Source of the DNA: Actinomadura syzygii
GTDB lineage: Bacteria > Actinomycetota > Actinomycetes > Streptosporangiales > Streptosporangiaceae
Assembly: GCF_008085905.1 (NCBI RefSeq)
Contig: NZ_VSFF01000009.1
Location: forward strand, 1-64,000
DNA length: 64,000 nt
Direction: 5' to 3'
In this document: piece after piece, positions 6,681-16,176 of the stretch
Position numbering within the stretch: position 1 is the first letter of the stretch
How the letters are laid out: each line of letters begins with the position of its first letter
Program-made: the position numbers and the translations under genes
Notes under the pieces: model-generated
What the model saw: only the letters and a program-made list of their open reading frames with translations
What the model was told of the DNA's origin: nothing
The model's database searches: none

Positions 6681-9600
6681 GTGATCGACGCGAACGCCTC
6701 CCGGACGTGGCGGCGCGGCGACGTCCTCCTCGACCTCTACGACGTGCTCGACGTCATCGTGACCGGCGGGATGGGTCTCGTGTACCGGGTGCGGCACCGC
6801 GGCTGGGACGCCGAGCTCGCCGTGAAGGTGCCGCGACCCGAACTGGTCGGCACCGAGTGGGGCGTCCGCGAGTTCGCGACCGAGGCGGAGACGTGGGTCG
6901 GGCTCGGGCCGCATCCGAACACCGTGGAATGCGCGTACGTGCGCCGGATCGGGCAGGTGCCGGGCGTGTTCGCCGAGTGGGTGGACGGCGGCAGCCTCGC
7001 CGACGCGGTCCGCGAGGGACGGTTACGCGGGCCCGACGAGCGGCGCGCGGTCGCCCGGTTCCTGGACGTCGCGATCCAGTTCGCGTGGGGGCTGGAGCAC
7101 GCGCACGGCGCCGGGCTCGTCCACCAGGACGTGAAGCCCGCCAACGTGATGCTCGCCGCGGACGGCACGGTCAAGGTCACCGACTTCGGGCTGGCGAAGG
7201 CGCGGATCCGGGCGGGCGAGGGCGGCGAGCCGCGCCCCGACCCCGATCCGCTGGTCAGCTTCGCGGGCCTGACGCCCGCGTACTGCTCGCCGGAGCAGGC
7301 GCGGGCGGCGGCGGGCGAGCACGTCGCGCTGACCCGCGCGACGGACATGTGGTCGTGGGCGCTGAGCGTCCTGTCGATGTTCGCCGGCGGCGCGCCGACC
7401 CGGTCCGGGGAGACGGCGCGCGAGGCGTTCGAGGAGTTCCTCTCCCGCGCGACGCGGGACGAGCTGCCCGTGCCGCCGCCCGGCCTCGTCGACCTGCTGC
7501 GGGCTTGCTTCCGGCCGGATCCGGCGGCGCGTCCCGGCGGGATGGGCGAGATCGCCGACGCGCTGGTCACCGTCTACGCGGAGGCGGCCGGCGAGCCGTA
7601 TCCGCGGGACCGTCCGGCGCGGGCGACGCTGCTCGCGGACGGCCTGTCGAACCAGGCGCTGTCCATGCTCGACCTCGGCCACGCCGAGCGCGCGGAGGCG
7701 CTGTGGGAGCGGGCGCTGGCGGCCGACCCGCACAACCCGCACGCCGTCTACAACCGGGGCCTGCACCGCTGGCGCGCGGCCCGGCTGACGGACGCGCAGC
7801 TCGTCGCGGAGCTGCGGCGGGTCCGGGAGACGCATCCGGACGTGTGGGCCTGCGACCACCTGCTCGGGCTCGTCCTGCTGGAGCGCGGCGACCCGGCCGA
7901 GGCGGTGCCGCTGCTGCGGTCCGCCGCCGGGCGCGCGCCGGACGCGCCGGAGCCCGCCGCCGCGCTGGAACGTGCCGGGCGCGCGGACGTCCCGCCGCCC
8001 CCGCTGGTCCTCGCGGGGCACGCGAACGCGGTGCGGGCGATCGCGCTCGACCCCGGCGGCGCGTTCGCGGTGAGCGGGAGCGCGGACGCCTCGTCGCCGC
8101 CCGAGCCGGGATCGGAGGGCGGCGCCGTCCGCGTCTGGGACCTCGCCACCGGCCGCTGCCGGCACACCCTCCTCCCCGCGCACGCCGCCGGTCCGGACGG
8201 CGGCGTGCGGGCGGTCGCGGCGAGCGCGCGGCACGTCGCCTCGGGCGGCGGCGACCGCGTCATGCTCGTCTGGGACGTCCGCGACGGCCGCCTTCTGCAC
8301 CGCATCGACGACCACGCGAGCCGGGTCGACGCGCTGGCCTTCACGCCGGACGGCGCCCTGCTCGTGTCGGCCACCGAGGGCGGCGCCGTCCGGGTATGGG
8401 ACGTCGCGACCGGGCACTGCGTCCGCACCCTGCAACGGGAGCAGGATCTCCCGTCGCGGATCGGCGGGGCCGTCGCGGTGACGGGCGACGGGCGGCACGT
8501 CGTGCGGTGGGAGCCGACGACCATGCGCCTGCGCGCCTGGGACCTCGGGACGGGCGCGCTCGTCCGCTCGACGCCGCTCCCCCGCGCCCGCGTCACGTTC
8601 AGCGCGGACGGGCGCGCCGCGCTGGCCGCGGTCGAGACGGAGCTGCGCGTGTGGGACGCGGTCGCGGGCCGCGTCCTCCGCACCGCCGAGGTCCCGGCCG
8701 CGCGCGGCACGGGGTTCGCCGTCAGCGGCGACGGAGCCTGGGCGCTCGCCACCGGACCGGACGGCCCCCAGCTCTGGGACCTGCGGGAAGGCCGCTGCCT
8801 CCGCACGCTGCCGGGCGAGGGGACCGCCGCCGGGACGGCCGTCCTCAGTGCGGACGGACGGCTCGCGCTCACCGCGTCCGGCGGGCCGGAGGTCCGGGCG
8901 TGGCGGCTCGCGCACGCGGGCCCGCGCTCGCCGTGGAGCCACGCCAGGCCGCGCGCCGCCGCCGAGCTGACCCGCGACGCGGGAACCGTGGACCTCGCCC
9001 TCGCGCGGGCGCGCGGGCTCGCCGACGCCGGACGGTGGGCGCGGGCGGCGGCCGAGCTGCGCGCCGCGCGGAACGTCCCCGGCCACGCCCGCAACCGCGA
9101 CCTGCTCGACCTGTGGCGGCGGACCGGGCGGCACGGCCGCCGGACGGCGCCCGCCGCGGCCTGGCAGGCGCGGGAGCTGCCGGGCCCGGACGGCATGTCC
9201 GTGCAGGACTGCGACCTCGCGCCCGGCGGCGACCTCCTCGCGGTCACGTTCGGCGGGTGGCCGATCGTGCGGCTGGTGGACGTGGCGTCCGGCGACGTCC
9301 GGCACACGTTGCGGGTCGGCGGCGTGTCCGTGGGGTGCGCCGCCTTCACGCCGGACGGCCGCCGCCTGCTCACCGGGGCCAGCGACGAGAAGGTCAGGGT
9401 GTGGGACGCGGCGTCCGGCGAATGCGTCCGCGTGCTCGCCGGGCACCGGGCCGAGGTGCGGACGATCGCGGTCAGCCCGGACGGCCTCCTCGCCGCGACC
9501 GGCGACCAGCGCGGCACCGTCCGGGTGTGGGACCTCCGCAAGGGCAGGTGCAGGCACGTCCTGAAGGGGCACGGCGGGTTCGTCCTGTCGGTGCGGTTCG

Positions 9601-10181
9601 GGCCCGGCGGGCGGACCCTCCTCGTCGGCGACTTCCAGCGGGTCGCGACGATGTGGGACCTGGACCGCAAGCGGCGGCACGTGCTGCCCGGCTGTCCGCC
9701 CGCCGCGCCGAGCGCGGACGGCCGGCGGATCGTCACCTGCGGCCACACGGTCGGGACGCTGTGGACGGCCGACGGCGCGACCGGCGAGGCGGACGGCTAC
9801 GTGCCGGGACCGTCCGAGGAGATGGCCGCGATCGAGGTGACCGGCGACGGCGGGCTCGCCACCACGCTCGGGCCGCGCGGCGAACTCCGCGTCTGGGACG
9901 TGCCGGGCGGGCGCCTGCTGCACACGCTGTCCGGGTCGTCCGCCTGCCTGGCGCGGTGCGCGGACGACGACCGGTTCGCGCTGTCGGGCGAGGACGACGG
10001 GACGCTCCGGATGTGGGACGTCCCGACCGGCCGCCGCCTGCTCACCGTCGACGCGCACACCGCGCCCGTCCAGCGGGTGCGGCTGAGCGCCGACGCCACC
10101 GTCGCGGTGTCGCAGGCCAAGGACGGCACGATGCGCGCCTGGGACATCGACTGGGACTACGAATTCGCGGATCACACGTAA
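6681..10181 (+). CDS. Serine/threonine protein kinase with TPR and WD40 propeller regions
   Basis: A 1166-residue cytoplasmic protein. Residues about 12-290 are a Hanks-type kinase: Gly loop TGGMGLVYRV, K49 in AVKVP, catalytic D150 in HQDVKPAN (HQD instead of HRD) and D168 in DFGLAK. Residues about 310-420 look like TPR helices (ALSMLDLGHAERAEALWERAL). From about 440 to the end are WD40 repeats, recognisable by GH..V..A.SPDG and VRVWD, in two blocks separated by a helical insert at about 765-830. No transmembrane segment is evident, unlike PASTA-type kinases, so sensing is probably intracellular and through protein contacts. Eukaryote-like kinase-WD40 fusions are common in large actinomycete genomes, mostly without known role. 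The next gene is 20 bp downstream and likely cotranscribed. Confidence 0.88.
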   Translation: MIDANASRTWRRGDVLLDLYDVLDVIVTGGMGLVYRVRHRGWDAELAVKVPRPELVGTEWGVREFATEAETWVGLGPHPNTVECAYVRRIGQVPGVFAEWVDGGSLADAVREGRLRGPDERRAVARFLDVAIQFAWGLEHAHGAGLVHQDVKPANVMLAADGTVKVTDFGLAKARIRAGEGGEPRPDPDPLVSFAGLTPAYCSPEQARAAAGEHVALTRATDMWSWALSVLSMFAGGAPTRSGETAREAFEEFLSRATRDELPVPPPGLVDLLRACFRPDPAARPGGMGEIADALVTVYAEAAGEPYPRDRPARATLLADGLSNQALSMLDLGHAERAEALWERALAADPHNPHAVYNRGLHRWRAARLTDAQLVAELRRVRETHPDVWACDHLLGLVLLERGDPAEAVPLLRSAAGRAPDAPEPAAALERAGRADVPPPPLVLAGHANAVRAIALDPGGAFAVSGSADASSPPEPGSEGGAVRVWDLATGRCRHTLLPAHAAGPDGGVRAVAASARHVASGGGDRVMLVWDVRDGRLLHRIDDHASRVDALAFTPDGALLVSATEGGAVRVWDVATGHCVRTLQREQDLPSRIGGAVAVTGDGRHVVRWEPTTMRLRAWDLGTGALVRSTPLPRARVTFSADGRAALAAVETELRVWDAVAGRVLRTAEVPAARGTGFAVSGDGAWALATGPDGPQLWDLREGRCLRTLPGEGTAAGTAVLSADGRLALTASGGPEVRAWRLAHAGPRSPWSHARPRAAAELTRDAGTVDLALARARGLADAGRWARAAAELRAARNVPGHARNRDLLDLWRRTGRHGRRTAPAAAWQARELPGPDGMSVQDCDLAPGGDLLAVTFGGWPIVRLVDVASGDVRHTLRVGGVSVGCAAFTPDGRRLLTGASDEKVRVWDAASGECVRVLAGHRAEVRTIAVSPDGLLAATGDQRGTVRVWDLRKGRCRHVLKGHGGFVLSVRFGPGGRTLLVGDFQRVATMWDLDRKRRHVLPGCPPAAPSADGRRIVTCGHTVGTLWTADGATGEADGYVPGPSEEMAAIEVTGDGGLATTLGPRGELRVWDVPGGRLLHTLSGSSACLARCADDDRFALSGEDDGTLRMWDVPTGRRLLTVDAHTAPVQRVRLSADATVAVSQAKDGTMRAWDIDWDYEFADHT

Positions 10182-10200
10182 GCGGGAAAGGACGGCGACC

Positions 10201-11100
10201 ATGCTCCTCAAATGCTCGGGCTGGGCGTGCATGCGGCTCATCTCGGTGTCGAAGGCGCGCGGCGGCAATCCCGTCGCGGTGAACGACCCTGAGCACTTCG
10301 CGATCGAGTTCATGATCTGCGAGGACTGCGGCGACAATTTCTGCGACCTCTGCCACGCGCCGGGCACACGGTTCCGCGCGCCTCGTTGCGCGTCCTGCGG
10401 CGGGAGGCTCGCGCCGGGGAAACGGCTGGAACAGCTCAGCGGACGGCCGCGCCCGCCCGCGGTGGAGCATCTCCGGCGCGGCGTCGAACTCGTCGAGTCC
10501 GAGCGGCCGGAGGACGCGCTGGCCGAACTCGGCGAGGCGATCCGGCTGCGTCCCGAATACGCGGCGGCGCATTACTGGCGGGGCGGCGCGCTCGTCCAAC
10601 TCGACCGGGGCGCCGAAGCTGTCGACGCGTTCGAGAACGCGCTCCGGCACAACCCGTCGAACGTGGACGCGCTCTACGAAAAGGCCGGGGCATTCGCGCG
10701 CATGGAACGCATCGAAGACGCGATCGACGCCTATGACCGGACGATCGCGCTCCAGCCCGGATTTCCGGCCGCGCACCTCAACCGGGCCGTGCTCGTTCTC
10801 GACCAGGACCGCGACGCGGAGGCGCTGGCCGCCGCCGACCACGTCCTCGCCCTTCTCACCGCCGGCCGAACCCGGGGCGGCAGCACCTACGACGCCGCGA
10901 GCGCGCACAGCATCAAAGGCGCGGCGCTCGTGAAACTCGGCCGTTTCGCCGAGGCGCTCCCCTTCATCGACTACGCCATCGACAACGGCCTCGACTCGTG
11001 GAACGACTATTACAACAAGGCGTACGCGCTGGACCGCCTCGGCCGCACCGAGGAGGCGGACCTCGCCCGGGGCATCTCCGATTCACTCCGCGAAGCCTGA
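10201..11100 (+). CDS. Zinc-binding TPR-repeat protein
   Basis: A 299-residue protein. The first 70 residues carry a Cys-rich module (CEDCGDNFCDLCHAPG and RCASCGG), probably binding one or two zinc ions in a treble-clef or ribbon-like fold. From about residue 85 on it is a tetratricopeptide superhelix with clear repeats (HLRRGVELVESERPEDALAELGEAIRLRP, YWRGGALVQLDRGAEAVDAFENAL, LYEKAGAFARMERIEDAIDAYDRTIALQP). It has no enzyme motif and is probably an adaptor. It starts at ATG 10201 behind GGAAAGGA, 20 bp after the kinase-WD40 stop, so the two probably work together; that is inference from spacing. Part of the gene's AT content is higher than in its neighbours. Confidence 0.75.
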   Translation: MLLKCSGWACMRLISVSKARGGNPVAVNDPEHFAIEFMICEDCGDNFCDLCHAPGTRFRAPRCASCGGRLAPGKRLEQLSGRPRPPAVEHLRRGVELVESERPEDALAELGEAIRLRPEYAAAHYWRGGALVQLDRGAEAVDAFENALRHNPSNVDALYEKAGAFARMERIEDAIDAYDRTIALQPGFPAAHLNRAVLVLDQDRDAEALAAADHVLALLTAGRTRGGSTYDAASAHSIKGAALVKLGRFAEALPFIDYAIDNGLDSWNDYYNKAYALDRLGRTEEADLARGISDSLREA

Positions 11101-11146
11101 CCTGCGAAACTGGGGGTGACCTGCTGGTTCGAGGAAGGGACGCCGG

Positions 11147-12268
11147 GTGAGGGTCGGGGACGGGACGCTGGCCGTCGGCGCGGGGCGGCCCGCGCCGGAG
11201 AACCACGCACCGGGGCTGCCGGGCCCGGTGTTCGCCGCGCACTACCACCTGGCCGGGGAGGCGAGCGGCCCGTACACCTACGGCCGCGACGGCAATCCGA
11301 CCTGGACGCTCCTGGAACGCGCCATCGGCGAGCTCGAAGGCGGCGCCGAGGCCGTGGCGTTCTCGTCCGGGATGGCGGCCGTCGCGAGCGTGCTGCTGTC
11401 GCAGGCGCGGACCGGGGACGTCGTCGTCATGCCCGACGACTGCTACCACACGACGCGGGCGCTGAAAGAGCGGCTGGAGTCGTACGGGGTCACCGTCCGG
11501 ACGGCGCCCACGGCGGGCGAGGCGCAGCTCCGCCTGCTGGCGGGGGCCCGCCTGGTGTGGCTGGAGACGCCGTCCAACCCGAACCTCGACGTGTGCGACA
11601 TCGCGCGGATCGCCGAGGCCGCGCACGCCGCGGGCGCGCTCGTCGCGGTCGACAACACGTTCGCGACGCCGCTCGGGCAGCGTCCGCTCAACCTCGGCGC
11701 CGACTTCTCCGTCGCGAGCGACACGAAGGCGATGACCGGGCACGGCGACCTGCTGCTCGGCCACGTCGCCACGCGGAACCCCGAATTCGCCGAGCGGATC
11801 CGGGTGTGGCGCAAGACCGTGGGCGCCATTCCGGGGCCGATGGAGGCGTGGCTCGCGCACCGGTCCCTCGCGACCCTGGAACTGCGGCTGGAACGGCAGG
11901 CCGCGAACGCGCTCGCGCTCGCCGAGGCGCTGCGCGAGCGCCCCGGGATCTCGGGGCTCCGCTATCCCGGGCTTCCCGGCGACCCGTCGCACGGGACCGC
12001 CGTCCGGCAGATGCGGCGGTTCGGCGGCGTCCTGTCGTTCGCGCTGCCGGACGAAACGGCCGCCGAGACGTTCCTCGGTTCGCTGCGCCTCGTCATGCAG
12101 GCCACCAGTTTCGGCGGCGTGCACAGTTCCGCGGAACGGCGGGAACGGTGGGGCGGCGACGCCGTCCCACCGGGTTTCGTCCGTTTCTCCGCCGGAATCG
12201 AGAACACCGAGGATCTGGTCGCCGACGTCCTTCACGCCGCCGACGCGGCACTGGGGAGAACGCCATGA
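11147..12268 (+). CDS. Cys/Met metabolism PLP-dependent transsulfuration enzyme
   Basis: A 373-residue fold-type I PLP enzyme of the cystathionine gamma-synthase/gamma-lyase family. Seen in order: YTYGRDGNPTW (substrate and phosphate contacts), AVAFSSGMAAVASVLL (PLP phosphate loop), LVWLETPSNPNLDVCDI, VAVDNTFATP (Asp for the pyridine nitrogen), and K194 in SDTKAMTGHGDLLLG, the Schiff-base lysine. The C-terminal SFGGVHSSAERRERW is the family's substrate loop. It could be cystathionine gamma-lyase or an O-succinyl/acetylhomoserine enzyme; the sequence does not decide. It starts at GTG 11147, 46 bp after the TPR gene, with GAGGAAGGGA upstream. Confidence 0.85.
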   Translation: MRVGDGTLAVGAGRPAPENHAPGLPGPVFAAHYHLAGEASGPYTYGRDGNPTWTLLERAIGELEGGAEAVAFSSGMAAVASVLLSQARTGDVVVMPDDCYHTTRALKERLESYGVTVRTAPTAGEAQLRLLAGARLVWLETPSNPNLDVCDIARIAEAAHAAGALVAVDNTFATPLGQRPLNLGADFSVASDTKAMTGHGDLLLGHVATRNPEFAERIRVWRKTVGAIPGPMEAWLAHRSLATLELRLERQAANALALAEALRERPGISGLRYPGLPGDPSHGTAVRQMRRFGGVLSFALPDETAAETFLGSLRLVMQATSFGGVHSSAERRERWGGDAVPPGFVRFSAGIENTEDLVADVLHAADAALGRTP

Positions 12269-12288
12269 TCCGCGGGCGGCGCCGGCGG

Positions 12289-12294
12289 TAACGT
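12289..12294 (+). promoter_or_regulatory. -10 element for the TPR-like hypothetical gene
   Basis: TAACGT (TANNNT) lies eight bases before ATG 12303, with no Shine-Dalgarno, so leaderless initiation is likely. Confidence 0.4.
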
Positions 12295-12302
12295 GGCCGC
12301 CC

Positions 12303-13562
12303 ATGACCGACGCTCGGGCACTTCTGGAGAACGGCGACATCGCCGGGCTGATCCGGCATCTGCGGTTCAACGCGGAGACGATGGACCTGGCCGAGGTCGC
12401 CCGGCTGATGGCGGGCGCGGCCGAGCGGTCCGGGTTCGACGACCTGCGCGCGGCCGCCGAGGCGATGGCGGCCCGGCAGGGCCCGCAGGAGCTGTACGAC
12501 TTCGGCTACGCGTGCATCGAGCGCGGTGTCGCGTTCCTCGCGATCCCGGCGTTGCGCGCGGCGATCGCCCTCCTCCCGGACGAGCCCGCCCTGCTGATGG
12601 AGCTGGTCGCCGCACTGGAACGGGAGAACCGGCACGCGGAGGCCGTCCAGGCGCTGGAGCCCCGGATGGACGCGCTCGACCCGTGGCCCGCGCGGTACCT
12701 GCTGGCCCACAACGCGCTGCTCGCCGGGGACGTCGACCGCGCCGAGCGGGAGGCCGCGCGCGTCCCGCCGCCGGACGACGCCGACTGGGCGCCCGCCCTC
12801 GACCGGCTCGCCCTGATGCTCGACCGGGCCCGCGCGGCACGGGCCGCCGGACCGCTCGACCGCAGGGACCTGCGCGGCTGGCAGTTCACGCTGGGCGGCG
12901 GCGTCCTCCTCACGATCTCCCCGTACGGATTCGACGACGGCATGACGGGACGGTTCGCCTACACCTCCGACACCTTCGAGACGTGCCGTCGGACGCTGGA
13001 CCGGCTGCGGCTCGTCCTGGACGCGGCGGGACGGCGGCCCGCGTCCGTGGGCCTGCTGCCCGACCGGTCGAGCCGCGTCCTCGGGCTGGCGGCCGCGCGG
13101 CTGTTCGGGCTGCCCGCCGAGCCGTTCGACCCGGCCCGCCCGGACGCGCTCGTCGTCGCCTACGACCTGAACGAGGCCGCCGATCCCGACGGGCTGTGGG
13201 AGCGCGCCGAGGGGCAGGTCCTGTTCGAGCGCGCCACCTGCTGGACCGATCCCCCGGCCGTGACCGCCGACGTCAGCGGCCTGCTGCACCAGGTCGCGAA
13301 GTCGCCGTGGGGCGAGCGGCTCCAGGTGTCGCCGGGCGGCGGGCCGGAGACCGTCCCGCCGGACGGGCGGCCCGCCGAGGAGCTGGCCGAGGAGATCGTC
13401 CGCGCCGTCCCGGAGCCGGACGAGGACGCATCCGACGGCGCCCCGCCCGACCCCGACGACGCGCTCGCGGGGTTCGTCCGCGCGGTCGCGGACCGGTGGC
13501 CGACCGGGCCCAGGGACGCCCTCCGCTCCCCCGGCCCGGTCCCGAGCAACCGCTTCGCCTAA
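12303..13562 (+). CDS. Hypothetical protein with TPR-like N-terminus
   Basis: A 419-residue protein I do not recognise. Residues 1-175 are helical repeats of TPR type (ELYDFGYACIERGVAFLAIPALRAAIALLPDEPALLMELVAALERENRHAEAVQAL). Residues about 190-340 look like a compact alpha/beta domain, WQFTLGGGVLLTISPYGFDDGMTGRFAYTSD, with RPDALVVAYDLNEA as a likely buried strand. The last 60 residues are acidic and Pro-rich. No signal peptide, membrane segment or catalytic motif is visible. Its stop codon overlaps that of the convergent FAD oxidoreductase gene, and its codon use matches the neighbours, so it is a real gene. It lies 34 bp after the PLP enzyme but has its own probable promoter. Confidence 0.7.
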   Translation: MTDARALLENGDIAGLIRHLRFNAETMDLAEVARLMAGAAERSGFDDLRAAAEAMAARQGPQELYDFGYACIERGVAFLAIPALRAAIALLPDEPALLMELVAALERENRHAEAVQALEPRMDALDPWPARYLLAHNALLAGDVDRAEREAARVPPPDDADWAPALDRLALMLDRARAARAAGPLDRRDLRGWQFTLGGGVLLTISPYGFDDGMTGRFAYTSDTFETCRRTLDRLRLVLDAAGRRPASVGLLPDRSSRVLGLAAARLFGLPAEPFDPARPDALVVAYDLNEAADPDGLWERAEGQVLFERATCWTDPPAVTADVSGLLHQVAKSPWGERLQVSPGGGPETVPPDGRPAEELAEEIVRAVPEPDEDASDGAPPDPDDALAGFVRAVADRWPTGPRDALRSPGPVPSNRFA

Positions 13563-14947
13563 TTCTCTCGTCGCATGTCGGCCTCGACGGCGTCGGCGGC
13601 CTTGCGGGCGGCGATCAGGACGGGGTCCCAGACGGGCGCGAACGGCGGGGCGTAGCCGAGGTCGAGCCCGGTCATCTCCTCGACCGTCATGCCGTTCCAC
13701 AGCGCGATGGCGAGGCCGTCCACGCGCTTGGCCGCGTTCTCCTCGCCGACGATCTGCGCGCCGAGCAGCCGCCCGGACCGGCGCTCGGCGATCAGCTTGG
13801 TCGTCATCACGGTCGCGCCCGGGTGGTATCCGGCGCGGGTCGTCGACTCGACCGCCACGCTCAGCGCGTCGAACCCGGCCGCCGCGGCCTCCCGCTCGTT
13901 CAGCCCGGTCCGCGCGACCTCCACCCGGCAGATCTTGGACACGGCGGTGCCGACCACGCCGGGGAACGTCGCGTAGCCGCCGCCGAGGTTGACCCCGGCG
14001 ACCCGGCCCTGCTTGTTCGCGTGCGTGCCGAGCGCGATCGCGACCGGCCCGCCGGACACGAGGTGCCGCGTCTCCACGCAGTCGCCAGCCGCCCAGACCC
14101 GGTCGGCGCGGGTGCGCATCCGCCGGTCGGTCACGATCCCGCCGGTCGGCCCGGTCTCGATCCCGGCCGCCCGTGCCAGCTCGGTGTTCGGACGCACGCC
14201 CAGCCCGAGGACGACGAGGTCGGCGGGCAGCGTCCGGCCCGCGGTGCGGACGGCGGTGACGCTCCCGTCCGCCGCCGTGTCGAACCCCTCGACGCCCTCG
14301 CCCAGGTGCAGGTCGACGCCGATGCCGCGGATCGCGTCGGCGATGAGCGCGCCCATGTCGGGGTCGAGGGTGCTCATCGGCTGGTCGGCGGCGTCCACGA
14401 TGGACACCTCCAGGCCGCGCTTCACCATCGCCTCGGCCATCTCCAGGCCGATGTAGCCGCCGCCCACGACGACCGCGCGGCGCGGCTCGTCGCGTTCGAG
14501 GGCGCGCCGGACGGCGACGCCGTCGTCCAGGATCTGCACGCCGTGGACGCCCTTCGCGTCCGCGCCGGGCAGCCTCGGCCGCTTCGGCACCGCGCCGGTC
14601 GCGACCATCAGGTCGTCGTAGTGCTCCCAGCGCTCGCCGCCCCCGTCGGCGTCGCGGACGCGGACCCGGCCGCCGTCCAGGTCGATCTCGACGGCCTCCG
14701 CGCGGATCCGCAGGTCGATGTCGCGGTCCTGGAACTCGGCCGGGGTGCGGGCGATGAGCTTGTCGAGTTCCTCGACGTCGCCGCCGACGTAGTAGGGGAT
14801 GCCGCAGGCGGAGTAGGACGCGTAGTTGCCGCGCTCCAGGACGAGGATCTCCAACTCGTCCGGGCCGCGCCGCCTGCGGGCCTGCGACGCGGCGCTCATC
14901 CCCGCCGCGTCGCCCCCGATGACCAGCAGCCGTTCACGTCCCGCCAC
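13559..14947 (-). CDS. FAD-dependent pyridine nucleotide-disulfide oxidoreductase (CoA-disulfide reductase/NADH oxidase type)
   Basis: A 462-residue flavoprotein with two Rossmann folds. The FAD motif is LLVIGGDAAGMSAASQARR at the N-terminus, and a redox cysteine is seen in NYASYSACGIPYYVGG, matching the single active-site Cys of CoA-disulfide reductases and NADH oxidases (SxxCGIPY). The NAD(P) motif is VVVGGGYIGLEMAEAM and the second FAD contact is RVWAAGDCVETRH. The dimerisation domain fills the end. It starts at GTG 14947 behind GGGGGGA, 18 bp after the amidohydrolase on the same strand, so they form an operon. It probably keeps low-molecular thiols reduced or reduces oxygen or polysulfide; the exact electron acceptor is unknown. 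Confidence 0.85.
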   Translation of the reverse strand: MAGRERLLVIGGDAAGMSAASQARRRRGPDELEILVLERGNYASYSACGIPYYVGGDVEELDKLIARTPAEFQDRDIDLRIRAEAVEIDLDGGRVRVRDADGGGERWEHYDDLMVATGAVPKRPRLPGADAKGVHGVQILDDGVAVRRALERDEPRRAVVVGGGYIGLEMAEAMVKRGLEVSIVDAADQPMSTLDPDMGALIADAIRGIGVDLHLGEGVEGFDTAADGSVTAVRTAGRTLPADLVVLGLGVRPNTELARAAGIETGPTGGIVTDRRMRTRADRVWAAGDCVETRHLVSGGPVAIALGTHANKQGRVAGVNLGGGYATFPGVVGTAVSKICRVEVARTGLNEREAAAAGFDALSVAVESTTRAGYHPGATVMTTKLIAERRSGRLLGAQIVGEENAAKRVDGLAIALWNGMTVEEMTGLDLGYAPPFAPVWDPVLIAARKAADAVEADMRREN

Positions 14948-14965
14948 GCGGTCCCCCCATCGTTC

Positions 14966-16066
14966 TCAGATCCCGTAGACGCGGCGCGCGTTCGCGGACG
15001 CGACAAGGCGCGCGACGCGCTCGGCGTCCGCGGACGTCCACGCGCCGTCCGCCGCGCCGCCGCCCAGGAACGCGGCGAGGCCGCGCCGGAACAGCACCGC
15101 GCCCAGGTAGTACAGCTCGGCCAGCCCGAACGCGTCAGACGAGTAAAGCACCTTCCCGAACGGGGCCAGCTCCAGGAGTTCGGCGACGAGCGCGGGCGCG
15201 CGGTGCCCGAGGTTGTGGGTGGCGAGGCCCACGTCGACGTACACGTTCGGGAGCACCTGCGCGAGGTACCCGGCGTTCCGGTGGAACGGGTAGTTGTGCA
15301 GCAGCAGCGCGGGGACGGGGTCCATGGCGCGCAGCAGCCCGGCGAGCAGCAGCGGGTCGCCGCGGCGCAGGTCGGCGTCCGCGTCCCCGTACCCGACGTG
15401 GAACTGGACGGGCAGCCCCGCGTCCACCGCGCACCACACGAGGTAGCGGTGCAGGACCTCGTCGCAGACGCGCGGCTCCTTCTGCCGCATCAGCCGCCCG
15501 GCCGCCGAGGCGAGCTCCGCGGCGGACGGCCGCGCCCCCTCCAGCTCCAGCCCGACCCGGTACGCCGCGATCGACTTCGCGCCGACGACGCCCGCGTGCC
15601 GCGCGTCGATCCGGGCGCGCACGTCGGCGGCGAACCGCGCGGCGTCCCCGCCGCCCGCCGCGACCTCCTCCGCCACCGCCTCCAGCCGGAGGATCTCGTG
15701 CGCGGGCGCCCCGGCGAGCCGGCCGAGCTCCGGCGGGTCGAGGATCGCCTCGGGGGCGAAGCCGGTGTCCACGCACAGCGCGGCCAGCCCGGCGGCCTCC
15801 AGGAAGCGGCGGTTCACCTCCGCCGCGCCGAGCTCGGCGCGGCGGGCCAGGTAGTCGTCCGGCGCGGCGTGCGCGTCCAGCCCGAGGACGGGCGGGCACC
15901 AGCGCCGCAGCGCGAAGCCCACCTGCGTGTCGAACAGGCTCACGCCCGGCGGAACGGTGTCCGCCTCCGTCAGCAGCGCCTCGAACTCGCCACGGCCGAC
16001 GTCCCGGCCGAGCACGCCGTGGCAGTGGTGGTCGAGCAGCGGCAGCGACTCCAGGTACCCGAGCAC
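14966..16066 (-). CDS. Amidohydrolase, FluG N-terminal type
   Basis: A 366-residue metal-dependent hydrolase of the amidohydrolase-2 group. The N-terminal metal motif LLDHHCHGVL (HxH), a histidine in VQFHVGYGD, a further one in LLLHNYPFHRNAGYLA and an aspartate in VLYSSDAFGLAELYYLG are in family order. The same domain forms the N-terminal half of FluG proteins, whose C-terminal half is glutamine synthetase-like; here that half is encoded by the divergent gene at 16177. It may hydrolyse a gamma-glutamyl-amide intermediate, but that is inference from the FluG link. It starts at GTG 16066 with GGGAGGAGG upstream. The FAD oxidoreductase follows. Confidence 0.85.
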   Translation of the reverse strand: MLGYLESLPLLDHHCHGVLGRDVGRGEFEALLTEADTVPPGVSLFDTQVGFALRRWCPPVLGLDAHAAPDDYLARRAELGAAEVNRRFLEAAGLAALCVDTGFAPEAILDPPELGRLAGAPAHEILRLEAVAEEVAAGGGDAARFAADVRARIDARHAGVVGAKSIAAYRVGLELEGARPSAAELASAAGRLMRQKEPRVCDEVLHRYLVWCAVDAGLPVQFHVGYGDADADLRRGDPLLLAGLLRAMDPVPALLLHNYPFHRNAGYLAQVLPNVYVDVGLATHNLGHRAPALVAELLELAPFGKVLYSSDAFGLAELYYLGAVLFRRGLAAFLGGGAADGAWTSADAERVARLVASANARRVYGI

Positions 16067-16176
16067 GGCCCGCCTCCTCCCTGAAACGAGCGGCCGCTCC
16101 CTACGATGCCCTTACGGGCCGCGCCCGCGTCCTCACCCACTCCTACCGGAGCCAGCACTGATCGGGAGCGAACAAC

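Noticed and set aside
12293..16084. 1263-codon open frame over four genes
   Set aside because: It runs through genes on both strands with recognisable domains and has no domain of its own.
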